The notes under the pieces were generated by a model. That model had not been told where the DNA came from. It searched no databases and saw only the letters and a list, made by a program, of their open reading frames with translations. A DNA stretch of 64,000 nt. It comes from Variibacter sp. Its GTDB lineage: Bacteria > Pseudomonadota > Alphaproteobacteria > Rhizobiales > Xanthobacteraceae. Shown one piece after another: positions 52,885 to 61,109 of this stretch. The translations under genes were made by a program, and so were the position numbers. Positions within the stretch are counted from its first letter, which is position 1. Each line of letters starts with the position of its first letter. The DNA is taken from NCBI GenBank assembly GCA_019689555.1, contig JADGHE010000001.1, positions 62,001 to 126,000 of the forward strand. Direction: 5' to 3'.

Positions 52885-54078
52885 CTAGGACAGCGCGCGC
52901 CGCAGCTCGTCGGCGAGGTCGGTCTTTTCCCACGAGAAGCCGCCGTCGGGCTCCGGCGCCCGCCCGAAATGGCCGTAGGCCGCCGTGCGGGCATAGATCG
53001 GACGGGAGAGCTTGAGGTGCTCGCGAATGCCGCGCGGCGAAAGGTCCATCACCTCTGTCAGCACCTTTTCGAGCTTGGCCTCCGCGACCTCGCCGGTGCC
53101 GTGCAGGTCGACGTAAAGCGACAGCGGCTTGGACACGCCAATCGCGTAGGAGAGCTGGATGGTGCAGCGCGAGGCGAGCCCCGCGGCGACCACGTTCTTG
53201 GCGAGATAGCGCGCCGCATAGGCGGCCGAGCGGTCGACCTTGGTCGGGTCCTTGCCGGAGAAGGCGCCGCCGCCATGGGGCGCCGCGCCGCCATAGGTGT
53301 CGACGATGATCTTGCGCCCGGTGAGGCCGCAGTCGCCGTCGGGGCCGCCGATGACGAACTTCCCGGTCGGATTGACGTGCCAGACGGTGGATTTCGTGAT
53401 CCACGACGGGGGCAGCGCCTTGCGCACATAGGGCTCCACGAGCGCCTTCACGTCGTGGGAGGACAGGTGCTCGTCGAGGTGCTGCGTCGAGACGACGATC
53501 TGCGTCGCCTCGACCGGCACGCCGTTCTCGTAACGCACCGTCACCTGGCTCTTGGCGTCCGGACCGAGCTGCTCGGTTTCGCCCGAGCGGCGCGCCTCCG
53601 ACAGGAGCTTGAGAATGCGGTGCGCATAGTAGATCGGCGCCGGCATGAGCTCCGGGGTCTCGCGGCAGGCGTAGCCGAACATGATGCCTTGGTCGCCGGC
53701 GCCTTCGTCCTTGTTCCCCGCGGAATCGACGCCCTGTGCGATGTCGGCCGACTGGGCGTGCAGATGCACGGAGATGTCGGCCTTCTCCCAGTGGAAGCCT
53801 TCCTGGACGTAGCCGATGTCCTTGATCGCAAGCCGCGCGATGTGGGCGATGTAGTCCTTGGTGATGGCTGCGGGCCCGCGCGTCTCGCCGGCGATCACGA
53901 CGCGGTTCGTCGTGCACAGCGTTTCGCACGCGACGCGCACGCGGGTCGGATCCCAGCCGTAGCGCGGCGCGAGCTCGAAAAAGGCATCCACGACCTCGTC
54001 CGAAATGCGATCGCAGACCTTGTCGGGATGACCCTCCGAAACCGATTCACTGGTGAAGATGTAGCTGGTGCGAGACAC
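52885..54078 (-). CDS. metK: S-adenosylmethionine synthetase
   Basis: MetK makes SAM from methionine and ATP. The 397 residues carry [20 protein letters not shown], the pocket [13 protein letters not shown] and [19 protein letters not shown]. The start is GTG 54078, chosen because AGGAG lies 7 bases upstream and the protein then begins [10 protein letters not shown]; a GTG at 54105 in the same frame has no such site. The leader from the likely -10 (CATAAT, 54111-54116) is short, so no SAM riboswitch is expected. It lies between phrR and trmB. Confidence 0.96.
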   Translation of the reverse strand: MSRTSYIFTSESVSEGHPDKVCDRISDEVVDAFFELAPRYGWDPTRVRVACETLCTTNRVVIAGETRGPAAITKDYIAHIARLAIKDIGYVQEGFHWEKADISVHLHAQSADIAQGVDSAGNKDEGAGDQGIMFGYACRETPELMPAPIYYAHRILKLLSEARRSGETEQLGPDAKSQVTVRYENGVPVEATQIVVSTQHLDEHLSSHDVKALVEPYVRKALPPSWITKSTVWHVNPTGKFVIGGPDGDCGLTGRKIIVDTYGGAAPHGGGAFSGKDPTKVDRSAAYAARYLAKNVVAAGLASRCTIQLSYAIGVSKPLSLYVDLHGTGEVAEAKLEKVLTEVMDLSPRGIREHLKLSRPIYARTAAYGHFGRAPEPDGGFSWEKTDLADELRRALS

Positions 54079-54110
54079 CCGACACTCCTGGTGAACGTGG
54101 ACCACCCCCC

Positions 54111-54116
54111 ATTATG
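54111..54116 (-). promoter_or_regulatory. possible -10 element of metK
   Basis: CATAAT on the minus strand matches TATAAT in 5 of 6 positions and lies 32 bases before the metK start codon. No good -35 element is seen 17 bases upstream. Confidence 0.35.
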
Positions 54117-54232
54117 ACAAGGGAGCGCGCGTTTGTTGCAGCGGTGAAGGGCGGGGTCAAGCGCCAAGGCGCGCCTCCCGCAGCCCATGCCCCGGCCCGA
54201 CGGGTCGAAGGTGCGGGGGCGGCGGCGATGGG

Positions 54233-54643
54233 TCAGGTCGATCGCTGCTCGGCCAGCGCCTGGACGAGATCGACGATCCGCCGGCGCAGCTTGCTGTCCT
54301 TGATCTGCACGAAGGCCTTGGTGAGGGCGAGACCGTCCGCGGTGGCGAGAAAATCCGATACGTAGGCGGGGGAGGGGGCCTCCTCCATGCCGGCGGCCTG
54401 GCCCGGGGTCGGCGCCCCTTCGAAGAAGAACGACACCGGCACCTGCAGGATCTCCGAGATCTGCTGCAACCGGCTCGCGCCGATACGGTTGGTGCCCTTC
54501 TCGTATTTCTGCACCTGCTGGAAGGTGAGACCAAGCGCCTCGCCGAGCTTCTCCTGGCTCATGTTCAGCATCATGCGGCGCATGCGCACGCGGCTGCCGA
54601 CGTGCTTGTCAATCGGATTGGGCGCCTTCTTGGCCGTAACCAT
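54233..54643 (-). CDS. phrR: XRE-family regulator, PhrR-like
   Basis: A 136-residue regulator. The helix-turn-helix domain (residues about 14-70) shows VGSRVRMRRMMLNMSQEKLGEALGLTFQQVQKYEKGTNRIGASRLQQISEILQ, seen here as SQEKLGEALGLTFQQVQKYE and RIGASRLQQISEIL. It is followed by a helical tail with LRRRIVDLVQAL. In Sinorhizobium a similar gene, phrR, is induced by acid and lies next to actA, which is lnt; here too the gene is next to lnt. AGAT lies near the start and several TGCA repeats lie upstream (54662-54710). Confidence 0.85.
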   Translation of the reverse strand: MVTAKKAPNPIDKHVGSRVRMRRMMLNMSQEKLGEALGLTFQQVQKYEKGTNRIGASRLQQISEILQVPVSFFFEGAPTPGQAAGMEEAPSPAYVSDFLATADGLALTKAFVQIKDSKLRRRIVDLVQALAEQRST

Positions 54644-54660
54644 CTCGTGATCTCCAATTC

Positions 54661-54710
54661 TTGCACTTGCATATCATGTGCAGGTCACGTGCATGTCATG
54701 TTGCAATGCA
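54661..54710. promoter_or_regulatory. helically spaced TGCA repeats upstream of phrR
   Basis: TGCA occurs six times in 49 bases, at 54662, 54668, 54679, 54690, 54702 and 54707. Four of these are spaced about 11 bases apart (one helical turn), often as part of CATG/TGCA palindromes. The stretch is 18-67 bases before the phrR start codon and may be an operator, perhaps for autoregulation. Confidence 0.45.
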
Positions 54711-54833
54711 GAAAGGCAATTCCTCCCAGACATTCGCGGCCGCCCGTCAACCTGGAGATGTCGTAACATGATTTCCGAATACTTGCGAGTGGCGCGGGAC
54801 GAGCGTCCAAGTCGTTGGTATGCAACCGTCATT

Positions 54834-56483
54834 TCAACGTGAGGTAGTTTCATCTATTTTCTTCCTGGAGCGCGCTTCTGTGCAATGCACTATCACGCAC
54901 AACAGAATTGAAACCAGCAACAAGATTGCGGTTCCGCGATCGCCGAAGCGTGCGTAAAGCGTTGGTTCGATGCGGTGCGGCAGCCGCGCGTCGAGCACGC
55001 CTGCAACCCCGAGCGGCAGGGCGCGGACGACGCGGCCGAGCGGATCGACGACGGCCGAAACGCCCGTATTGGCGGCGCGCACCAGCGGCAGTCCCTCCTC
55101 GATCGCCCGCACGCGCGCCTGGTGGAAATGCTGGTGGGGCCCGCTGCTCGCGCCGAACCAGCCGTCGTTGGTGAGGTTGAGGAGCCAGCCGGGGCGCTCG
55201 CCGTCTCCGAGCACGGCGCCGGGAAAGATGATCTCGTAGCAGATCAAAGGCGCGGCGGCGGGAGCGCCCGGCACGCTCAGCGGCCGGCGCCGCGGGCCGG
55301 GAAGAAAGCCGCCCCGCACTTTGGTCAGCGGCATCAGGCCGAGGCGCTCCAGGGCATCCTGAAACGGCAGGTATTCCCCGAACGGCACCAGATGAACCTT
55401 GTCGTAGACCGAAAGGATCGTCCCGGCGTCGTCGATCACATAGACCGAGTTGTAGCCGTGGCGCACGCGCCCGCCGCCCGTGGACTCCGCCGCGCGCGCG
55501 GCCCCGGTGATCAGCACGGTTCCCTGCGGCAGCAGATCGGCGATCTGCGCCATCGCCTCCGGCTCGCGCGCGAGCAGGAACGGAAAGGCCGATTCCGGCC
55601 AGATCAGGTGCGTGGCGTCGCGCACGCCGCGGTGATCCGGGCCGGTCGCCTGGTCCGACAGTGCGAGATAGGTGGCCATCACCTGCTGCTTGGCGCCGTA
55701 GTTAAACTTTGCGTCCTGCGGCAGGTTGGGTTGCATGATGCGCAACCGCACCCCTTCGACGAAGGTCGTCGGCGTCGTGGCGAGCCGCACGGCCCCGTAG
55801 ACCGCGAGGCCGGCGAGGACGGAGAGGGAAAGCGCGAGGGGCAGCCAGGGCCGCCGCGTCTCCGTGCGGTCGTCCGCCAGCACCGCAGGACTTGCGAACG
55901 CGGCGACGGCGACGAACGTCAGCCCCCACAGGCCGACGAGCGCGGCGCCTTGCGCGAGCGCGAGCGGTGCCGCGAGCGCGTAGCCGAAGGCGTTCCAGGG
56001 AAATCCCGTGAGGACATGGCCGCGCAGCCACTCGGCGATCGTCAGCGCCGCGGCGAGCGCGAGAACGCGCACGGCCCCGCGGCTCCACAGCAGCTTCGCG
56101 AACGCCGTGCCGAGACCCGTCAAGACCGCGAGCCCCGCCGGCAGCCCCAGAACCGCGAACGGCATCAACCAGCCGAAGGTCTTGGCGTCGACCAGAAAGG
56201 CGATGCCGACCCAGTAGAGGCCCGCGAGAAAGTAGCCGAAGCCGAACCACCACCCGGTCACGCCCGCGGCAAAAAGCCGGCCGAAGCGGCCCGCCGCGCC
56301 GTCGATCAGCCAGACCAGAACCGGAAATGTGACAAACAGGACGGGCCAGATGTGGAAGGGCGCCATGGCGAGCGCGGAGGCCGCGCCGGCGCCGAAGGCG
56401 ATCGCCGCCCGCCGCCAGCCCCAGGCGATCACGATGGACGCGGCGATCCTTCTCAGCATGGGACGATCGGGCGAATCAGTCAT
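54834..56483 (-). CDS. lnt: apolipoprotein N-acyltransferase
   Basis: Lnt adds the third acyl chain to the N-terminal cysteine of lipoproteins in the inner membrane. The 549 residues begin with about seven hydrophobic segments (to about 225), then a nitrilase-like periplasmic domain and a last membrane segment. The catalytic triad is intact: Glu297 (WPESAFPF), Lys362 (YDKVHLVPFGEYLP) and Cys415 (LICYEIIFPG). It is the homologue of ActA of Sinorhizobium, needed for acid tolerance. It follows ybeY by 111 bases and precedes phrR; the corC/CBS-domain gene usual between ybeY and lnt is absent. Confidence 0.96.
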   Translation of the reverse strand: MTDSPDRPMLRRIAASIVIAWGWRRAAIAFGAGAASALAMAPFHIWPVLFVTFPVLVWLIDGAAGRFGRLFAAGVTGWWFGFGYFLAGLYWVGIAFLVDAKTFGWLMPFAVLGLPAGLAVLTGLGTAFAKLLWSRGAVRVLALAAALTIAEWLRGHVLTGFPWNAFGYALAAPLALAQGAALVGLWGLTFVAVAAFASPAVLADDRTETRRPWLPLALSLSVLAGLAVYGAVRLATTPTTFVEGVRLRIMQPNLPQDAKFNYGAKQQVMATYLALSDQATGPDHRGVRDATHLIWPESAFPFLLAREPEAMAQIADLLPQGTVLITGAARAAESTGGGRVRHGYNSVYVIDDAGTILSVYDKVHLVPFGEYLPFQDALERLGLMPLTKVRGGFLPGPRRRPLSVPGAPAAAPLICYEIIFPGAVLGDGERPGWLLNLTNDGWFGASSGPHQHFHQARVRAIEEGLPLVRAANTGVSAVVDPLGRVVRALPLGVAGVLDARLPHRIEPTLYARFGDRGTAILLLVSILLCVIVHCTEARSRKKIDETTSR

Positions 56484-56594
56484 CGCGGAGTGTTAGCATG
56501 CGCCCTTGCGCGGAAAGCGTGGCCGCAAAAGGGAAGGGGACGCCTTCGGTCGGAAAAATCGTGAGCCGGGAAAGGCCGGGACGAAGTGAAAGGC

Positions 56595-57107
56595 TCACTC
56601 CGCGCGAGCCCAGGGGTCCGGCATGCCGAGCGAGAGCAGAATCTGCGATTCGAGCCCCTCCATGACCTCGGCCTCGGCGTCGGTTGCATGGTCGAACCCG
56701 ACAAGGTGCAGGAAGCCGTGCACCGCGAGATGGGCAAGATGATCAACCAGCGGCTTGCCCTGCTCGGCGGCCTCGCGGGCCACGGTTTCGTAGGCGAGGA
56801 CGATATCGCCGAGAAAGGCCGGCGTGTCCGGGGCGGCGGTCGCCGCGGCCGGAAAGGACAGCACGTTGGTCGGCGCGTCGCGGCCGCGCCATTCGCGATT
56901 GAGCGCCTGCACGGTCGAATCGTCCGCCAGCGCAAGCGTGAGGGCGGCATTGCGCGGGGCGCGCCCGCAGGCCTTGGCGGCTGCGGCCACCGCCCGGCGC
57001 ACGGTCGCGGCCGCCCGCGGCTCGGCGCGCCACAGGTCGGACGTCCTGACGATTTCGAGCGCGACCGCGGGCGGGGAATTGGTCTTCTTGCGAACCCTGG
57101 CGGTCAT
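56595..57107 (-). CDS. ybeY: endoribonuclease YbeY
   Basis: YbeY is a zinc-dependent RNase needed for 16S rRNA 3-prime maturation and ribosome quality control. The 170 residues contain the zinc motif HLAVHGFLHLVGFDH (HxxxHxxxxxH) and NREWRGRDAPTNVLSFP. ATG 57107 overlaps the phoH stop as ATGA (57104-57107), so the pair is translationally coupled. The next gene is lnt. Confidence 0.95.
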   Translation of the reverse strand: MTARVRKKTNSPPAVALEIVRTSDLWRAEPRAAATVRRAVAAAAKACGRAPRNAALTLALADDSTVQALNREWRGRDAPTNVLSFPAAATAAPDTPAFLGDIVLAYETVAREAAEQGKPLVDHLAHLAVHGFLHLVGFDHATDAEAEVMEGLESQILLSLGMPDPWARAE

Positions 57108-58138
57108 CCCTTCGGCTCGCGCCGCGCCGAGTCGTAGGCATCGACGATGCGTGCGACAAGTTCGTGGCGGATCACATCGGCCGACGTGAACTTCACCTGC
57201 ACGATGCCCTCGATATTGGCGAGCAGGCGGAGCGCTTCCGCAAGGCCGGAGGTCTGGCCGGGCGGCAGGTCGACCTGGCTCGGATCCCCGGTCACGATCA
57301 TGCGCGAGTTCTCGCCCAGGCGGGTGAGAAACATCTTCATCTGCATGGAGGTCGTGTTCTGCGCCTCGTCGAGGATCACGGCGGCGTTGGAGAGCGTGCG
57401 GCCGCGCATGAAGGCAAGCGGCGCAATCTCGATCTCGCCGGTCTGCAGCGCGCGTTCGACGATGCGGGCGTCCATGAGGTCGTAGAGCGCGTCGTAGATC
57501 GGCCGCAGATAAGGATCGACCTTCTCCCGCATGTCGCCCGGCAGGAAGCCGAGGCGCTCGCCCGCCTCGACGGCCGGTCGCGACAAAATGATGCGGTCGA
57601 TCTCCTTGCGCTCGAACAGCGCGACCGCATGCGCGACGGCCAGCCAAGTCTTGCCCGTGCCGGCGGGGCCGGTGCCGAACACGAGGGGGTGGCGCTTGAG
57701 CGCGCGGATATAGGCGTCCTGCCCGGCCGTGCGCGCGCGCACCAGCCGCTTGCGCAGATTGATCTCCTCGAAGGTCGGACGCGCCTCTTCCGCCTCGTCG
57801 GGGAAGAGGGTGCCCTGGGCCAGGGTCTGTCGCACCGCGCCCTCGACGTCGCCGGCGGCGAGCTCGCGGCCGCGCCGGAGCTGGTCGTACAGGTTTTCGA
57901 GCACGCGGCGCGCCTGCTCGCAGGAATCGCGCGAGCCTTCGATGCTCACATGGTTGCCGCGCTGATCGGCGGTGACGCCGAGCCGCCGCTCGATCAGCGC
58001 CAGATTCTGCCCGTACTGGCCGAACAGCGCCGAGGCGAGGCGGTTGTCGTCGAAAGCGAGCACGATCTGGTGGCGGTCTCCCATTCCGGCGTCGAGGGGA
58101 GGGATCAACGGATGGGTGTTGGACGAGCTACGGCGCAA
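57104..58138 (-). CDS. phoH: PhoH family ATPase
   Basis: A 344-residue PhoH-type NTPase, probably acting with YbeY in RNA metabolism. It has an N-terminal KH-like region (SIEGSRDSCEQARRVLENL), Walker A GPAGTGKTWLA, Walker B in AVILDEAQNTTSMQMKM, and MRGRTLSNAAVILDEAQ as the PhoH signature. The start is uncertain: TTG 58138 (used here, GGAG 11 bases upstream) or ATG 58084, which starts MGDRHQIVLAFDDN. It lies 6 bases after miaB and overlaps ybeY by four bases. Confidence 0.94.
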   Translation of the reverse strand: MRRSSSNTHPLIPPLDAGMGDRHQIVLAFDDNRLASALFGQYGQNLALIERRLGVTADQRGNHVSIEGSRDSCEQARRVLENLYDQLRRGRELAAGDVEGAVRQTLAQGTLFPDEAEEARPTFEEINLRKRLVRARTAGQDAYIRALKRHPLVFGTGPAGTGKTWLAVAHAVALFERKEIDRIILSRPAVEAGERLGFLPGDMREKVDPYLRPIYDALYDLMDARIVERALQTGEIEIAPLAFMRGRTLSNAAVILDEAQNTTSMQMKMFLTRLGENSRMIVTGDPSQVDLPPGQTSGLAEALRLLANIEGIVQVKFTSADVIRHELVARIVDAYDSARREPKG

Positions 58139-58144
58139 AAGGCG

Positions 58145-59605
58145 TCAGGCTCCAGCCGCAAGAGACTCTGCCCTTTCATATAGGGGCGATTCCCGTCGGG
58201 GCGATTCCAGCGCGCCGAACAGGCTGTTCGGTCCGACATCGGTGATCCGCACCGACACGATCTCGCCGATCCGATCGGCCGGTGCATCCACGTTGACGGG
58301 CTGCAGATAGGGCGAGCGGCCGGTGAGCTGGCCCGGATGCCGCCCGGGCTTCTCCAGCAGCACGTCGAAGACGCGGCCGAGGCAGGCGCGGTTGAAGGCC
58401 GCCTGATGGCGGTCGATGACCGCCTGCAGGGCGGCGAGCCGCTCGATCTTCACCTCCTCGGGGACCTGAGCCTCCATCGTCGCAGCGGGCGTGCCCGGCC
58501 GCGGCGAATATTTGAACGAGAAGGCTCCCGCAAAGCCGACCTCCTCGACCAGCGCGAGCGTATCGCGGAAATCCGCGTCGCTTTCGCCGGGGAAGCCGAC
58601 GATGAAATCGGAGGAGAGCGCGAGCGCCGGCCGCGCGGCCCTCAGGCGCTCGACGAGACGCAGATAGTCGGCGCGCGTGTGCCGCCGGTTCATCGCCGCG
58701 AGCACCCGATCGGAGCCCGATTGCACCGGCAGGTGCAGGTAGGGCATGAGCATCGGCAGGTCGCGGTGGGCGGCGATCAGGTCGTCGCTCATGTCGCGCG
58801 GGTGACTGGTCGTGTAGCGCAGCCGCGCAACGCCCGGAATTTCGGCGAGGCGCGCCATGAGCCGCGCCAGCGACCAGCTGCGCCCGTCCGGTCCCTCGCC
58901 GTGATAGGCGTTGACGTTCTGGCCGATCAGCGTGATCTCGCGCACGCCGGCGCGCGCGAGGCGCTGCGCCTCGGCCACGATCGCCGTCACCGGCCGCGAC
59001 ACCTCCGCGCCGCGCGTATAGGGCACGACGCAGAAGGTGCAGAACTTGTCGCAGCCCTCCTGCACCGTGAGGAAGGCGCTGACCCCGCGCCGGCGCGTCG
59101 CCGCGTCGCTCGCGGGCGGCAGCGCGTCGAACTTGTCCTCGACCGGAAAGCTCGTGTCGACGACGCCCGGCGTGCGCTCGGCCCGAGCGAGCAGGTCGGG
59201 CAGGCGGTGGTAGCTCTGCGGCCCGACCACGAGATCGACCACGGGCGCGCGGCGGATGATCTCCTCGCCCTCGGCCTGGGCGACGCAGCCCGCGACGGCG
59301 ATGATCATGCGCCGGCCTTCGCGCTCGGCGGCGGACTTGAGCTTCCGCAGGCGGCCGAGCTCCGAATAGACCTTCTCGGCCGCCTTTTCGCGGATGTGGC
59401 AGGTGTTGAGGATGACGACGTCCGCGCCTTCCGGTCCGCTCTGCTCCGCGAAGCCCTCGCGCGCCAGCGCATCGGCCATGCGCTGGGAGTCGTAGACGTT
59501 CATCTGGCAGCCGTAGGACTTGACGTAGAGCTTGCGCGCGTCAGGGCGGGCCGCCGCGCCGCCAGTCTCCGCGATCTCGGGATGTGGACGCGTCCTGTCC
59601 TGCAT
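58145..59605 (-). CDS. miaB: tRNA-2-methylthio-N6-isopentenyladenosine synthase
   Basis: MiaB is a radical-SAM methylthiotransferase that modifies A37 of UNN-reading tRNAs. The N-terminal UPF0004 domain has Cys33, Cys69 and Cys107 for the auxiliary cluster, the radical-SAM motif is [16 protein letters not shown] (Cys185, Cys189, Cys192), and a C-terminal TRAM domain follows. The length of 486 residues is slightly above the usual because of a short extra N-terminal tail. It is followed by phoH (6 bases) and preceded by plsC (191-base gap). Confidence 0.96.
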   Translation of the reverse strand: MQDRTRPHPEIAETGGAAARPDARKLYVKSYGCQMNVYDSQRMADALAREGFAEQSGPEGADVVILNTCHIREKAAEKVYSELGRLRKLKSAAEREGRRMIIAVAGCVAQAEGEEIIRRAPVVDLVVGPQSYHRLPDLLARAERTPGVVDTSFPVEDKFDALPPASDAATRRRGVSAFLTVQEGCDKFCTFCVVPYTRGAEVSRPVTAIVAEAQRLARAGVREITLIGQNVNAYHGEGPDGRSWSLARLMARLAEIPGVARLRYTTSHPRDMSDDLIAAHRDLPMLMPYLHLPVQSGSDRVLAAMNRRHTRADYLRLVERLRAARPALALSSDFIVGFPGESDADFRDTLALVEEVGFAGAFSFKYSPRPGTPAATMEAQVPEEVKIERLAALQAVIDRHQAAFNRACLGRVFDVLLEKPGRHPGQLTGRSPYLQPVNVDAPADRIGEIVSVRITDVGPNSLFGALESPRRESPLYERAESLAAGA

Positions 59606-59796
59606 TCAAACTCGGTCGACGACCCATCGGCGTTCGGGCGGCAGAGGCCGCCCGTGCATGCCGTCTTCTAGCGGGTTTGCGCGCGAAAAGAAACGCCCGC
59701 GAGGCGCCATCGGCCGCGGCGGCTCGCACCTCCACAGCCCTGCAAGACCGGCCGGAGCGGCGCGACGGCCGCGGGAGACGGCCCGAAAGCCCCGCA

Positions 59797-60579
59797 TCAG
59801 CCCCGCTGGCGCAACTGGTGCGCCGTCAGCCGGCGCACCTCGGTCTCGAGCGCGCGTGTGAGCGCCTTGCGGTCGGTGCCGGGCGCGATGCGCGTCGGCT
59901 CCCCCCATGACACGACCACGTCGACGGCACCCCGCCGGAGAATGTTGGCGAGGTGCGGCAGCAGGTCCATCGCGCCGTACCAGGCGACGTGCGGCCGGTG
60001 CTGGCGGCCCAGCGGCAGCCCGTCGAGGCCGGTATAGGCGATCGAGAGCGGCTGCACGCACAGCTCGCCGTCGCGGTCCTGTTCCAGCGCGGCCTCGACC
60101 GCGCCGATGAGGCTCGAGCGGAACGGCAGCACGCGGTTGCCGTCGCCGGACGTGCCTTCAGCAAAGAGCACGACCGGGTCGCCGGCGGCCATGCGGGCGG
60201 CTATTTCGCGGTTCACGGCGGCGGTCTTGTGCCGGCGGTTCCGGTCGACGAAAACGGAGCGGTTGAGCCGCGCCAAGAGCCCGAACAGCGGCCAGCGGGC
60301 GACCTCCTGCTTGGCGACGAAGACCACCGGCGCGAGCGAGATGAGCACCGAAATGTCGAGCCACGAGACGTGGTTCGCCACGATCAGCAGGCGCGCGGCG
60401 CGGGCCGGCGCGCCGACCGCGCGGACGCGCACGCCCATGAGCCGGCACAGCATGCGGTGATAGGCGACCGGAATCGTCCGCTGCGTCGGCAGGCCGAGCT
60501 TGAGCGACAGCCATTGCAGCGGGATCAGGGTCGCCGTGATGCCCGCGATCGCTGCTCCAACGATCACGAGCCGCAGCAT
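59797..60579 (-). CDS. plsC: 1-acyl-sn-glycerol-3-phosphate acyltransferase
   Basis: A 260-residue acyltransferase that makes phosphatidic acid. An N-terminal membrane segment (LVIVGAAIAGITATLIPLQWL) is followed by ANHVSWLDISV with the catalytic HX4D and by FAEGTSGDGNRVLPFRSSL, the FPEGTRS-like box. ATG 60579 shares its A with the fur stop codon (TGATG), so translation is coupled with fur. Such coupling of fur and plsC is common in the group. Confidence 0.94.
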   Translation of the reverse strand: MLRLVIVGAAIAGITATLIPLQWLSLKLGLPTQRTIPVAYHRMLCRLMGVRVRAVGAPARAARLLIVANHVSWLDISVLISLAPVVFVAKQEVARWPLFGLLARLNRSVFVDRNRRHKTAAVNREIAARMAAGDPVVLFAEGTSGDGNRVLPFRSSLIGAVEAALEQDRDGELCVQPLSIAYTGLDGLPLGRQHRPHVAWYGAMDLLPHLANILRRGAVDVVVSWGEPTRIAPGTDRKALTRALETEVRRLTAHQLRQRG

Positions 60580-61013
60580 CAACGCGTGGACTTCTCGTCG
60601 AGCGGCACTGCGTAGAGCTCGAGCCGATGATCGACCAGGCGATAGCCGAGCCGGCGCGCAATTTCGGCCTGAAGACGCTCGATCTCGTCGGACCGGAACT
60701 CGATCACATCGCCGGTGCGCATGTTGATCAGGTGGTCGTGATGGTCCTTCGGCGCCTGCTCGTAGCGCGCGCGACCCTCGCGGAAGTCGTGCCGCTCGAT
60801 GATGCCGGCGTCCTCGAACAGCTTCATCGTCCGGTAGACGGTCGACAAGGAGATGCGGTCGTCGATCGCGGAGCAGCGGCGATGGAGCTCCTCCACGTCC
60901 GGATGGTCGCCAGAGGCCGAGAGCACGCGCGCGATCACGCGCCGCTGCTCGGTCATGCGCATGCCCTTGGCGACACATTTGGCCTCGATCTCGTTGGCTT
61001 TCGCCCTGCTCAC
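60579..61013 (-). CDS. fur: Fur-family metalloregulator (Fur/Mur type)
   Basis: A 144-residue Fur-type repressor. GMRMTEQRRVIARVL is the first DNA-binding helix, RISLSTVYRTMKLFEDAGIIERHDF is the recognition part, and HHDHLINMRTGDVIEF is the metal site. The usual CxxC zinc site (CLDC) of E. coli Fur reads NMRT here, as in manganese-responsive Mur of rhizobia, so manganese is as likely as iron. GTG 61013 is chosen because GGAGCC lies at the right distance; GTG 61016 is possible. A promoter is seen at 61055-61083. Confidence 0.93.
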   Translation of the reverse strand: MSRAKANEIEAKCVAKGMRMTEQRRVIARVLSASGDHPDVEELHRRCSAIDDRISLSTVYRTMKLFEDAGIIERHDFREGRARYEQAPKDHHDHLINMRTGDVIEFRSDEIERLQAEIARRLGYRLVDHRLELYAVPLDEKSTR

Positions 61014-61054
61014 CACGGCTCCGTCGTCTCTTCTTCGTTTCGTTGAGAAGGGAT

Positions 61055-61083
61055 ATTTTATGTCCGGCGGGCCCCAGCGTCCA
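61055..61083 (-). promoter_or_regulatory. sigma-70 promoter of fur
   Basis: On the minus strand TGGACG (61083-61078), 17 bases, TAAAAT (61060-61055). The -10 matches consensus in 5 of 6 and the -35 in 4 of 6. The leader to the start codon would be about 35 bases. It probably drives fur-plsC. Confidence 0.55.
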
Positions 61084-61109
61084 CCGAACAGGGGACTTCC
61101 AACACCGGG

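Noticed and set aside
54079-54232. SAM riboswitch upstream of metK
   Set aside because: The likely -10 leaves a leader of about 25 bases, too short for SAM-I or SAM-II, and no pseudoknot-like pairing was seen.
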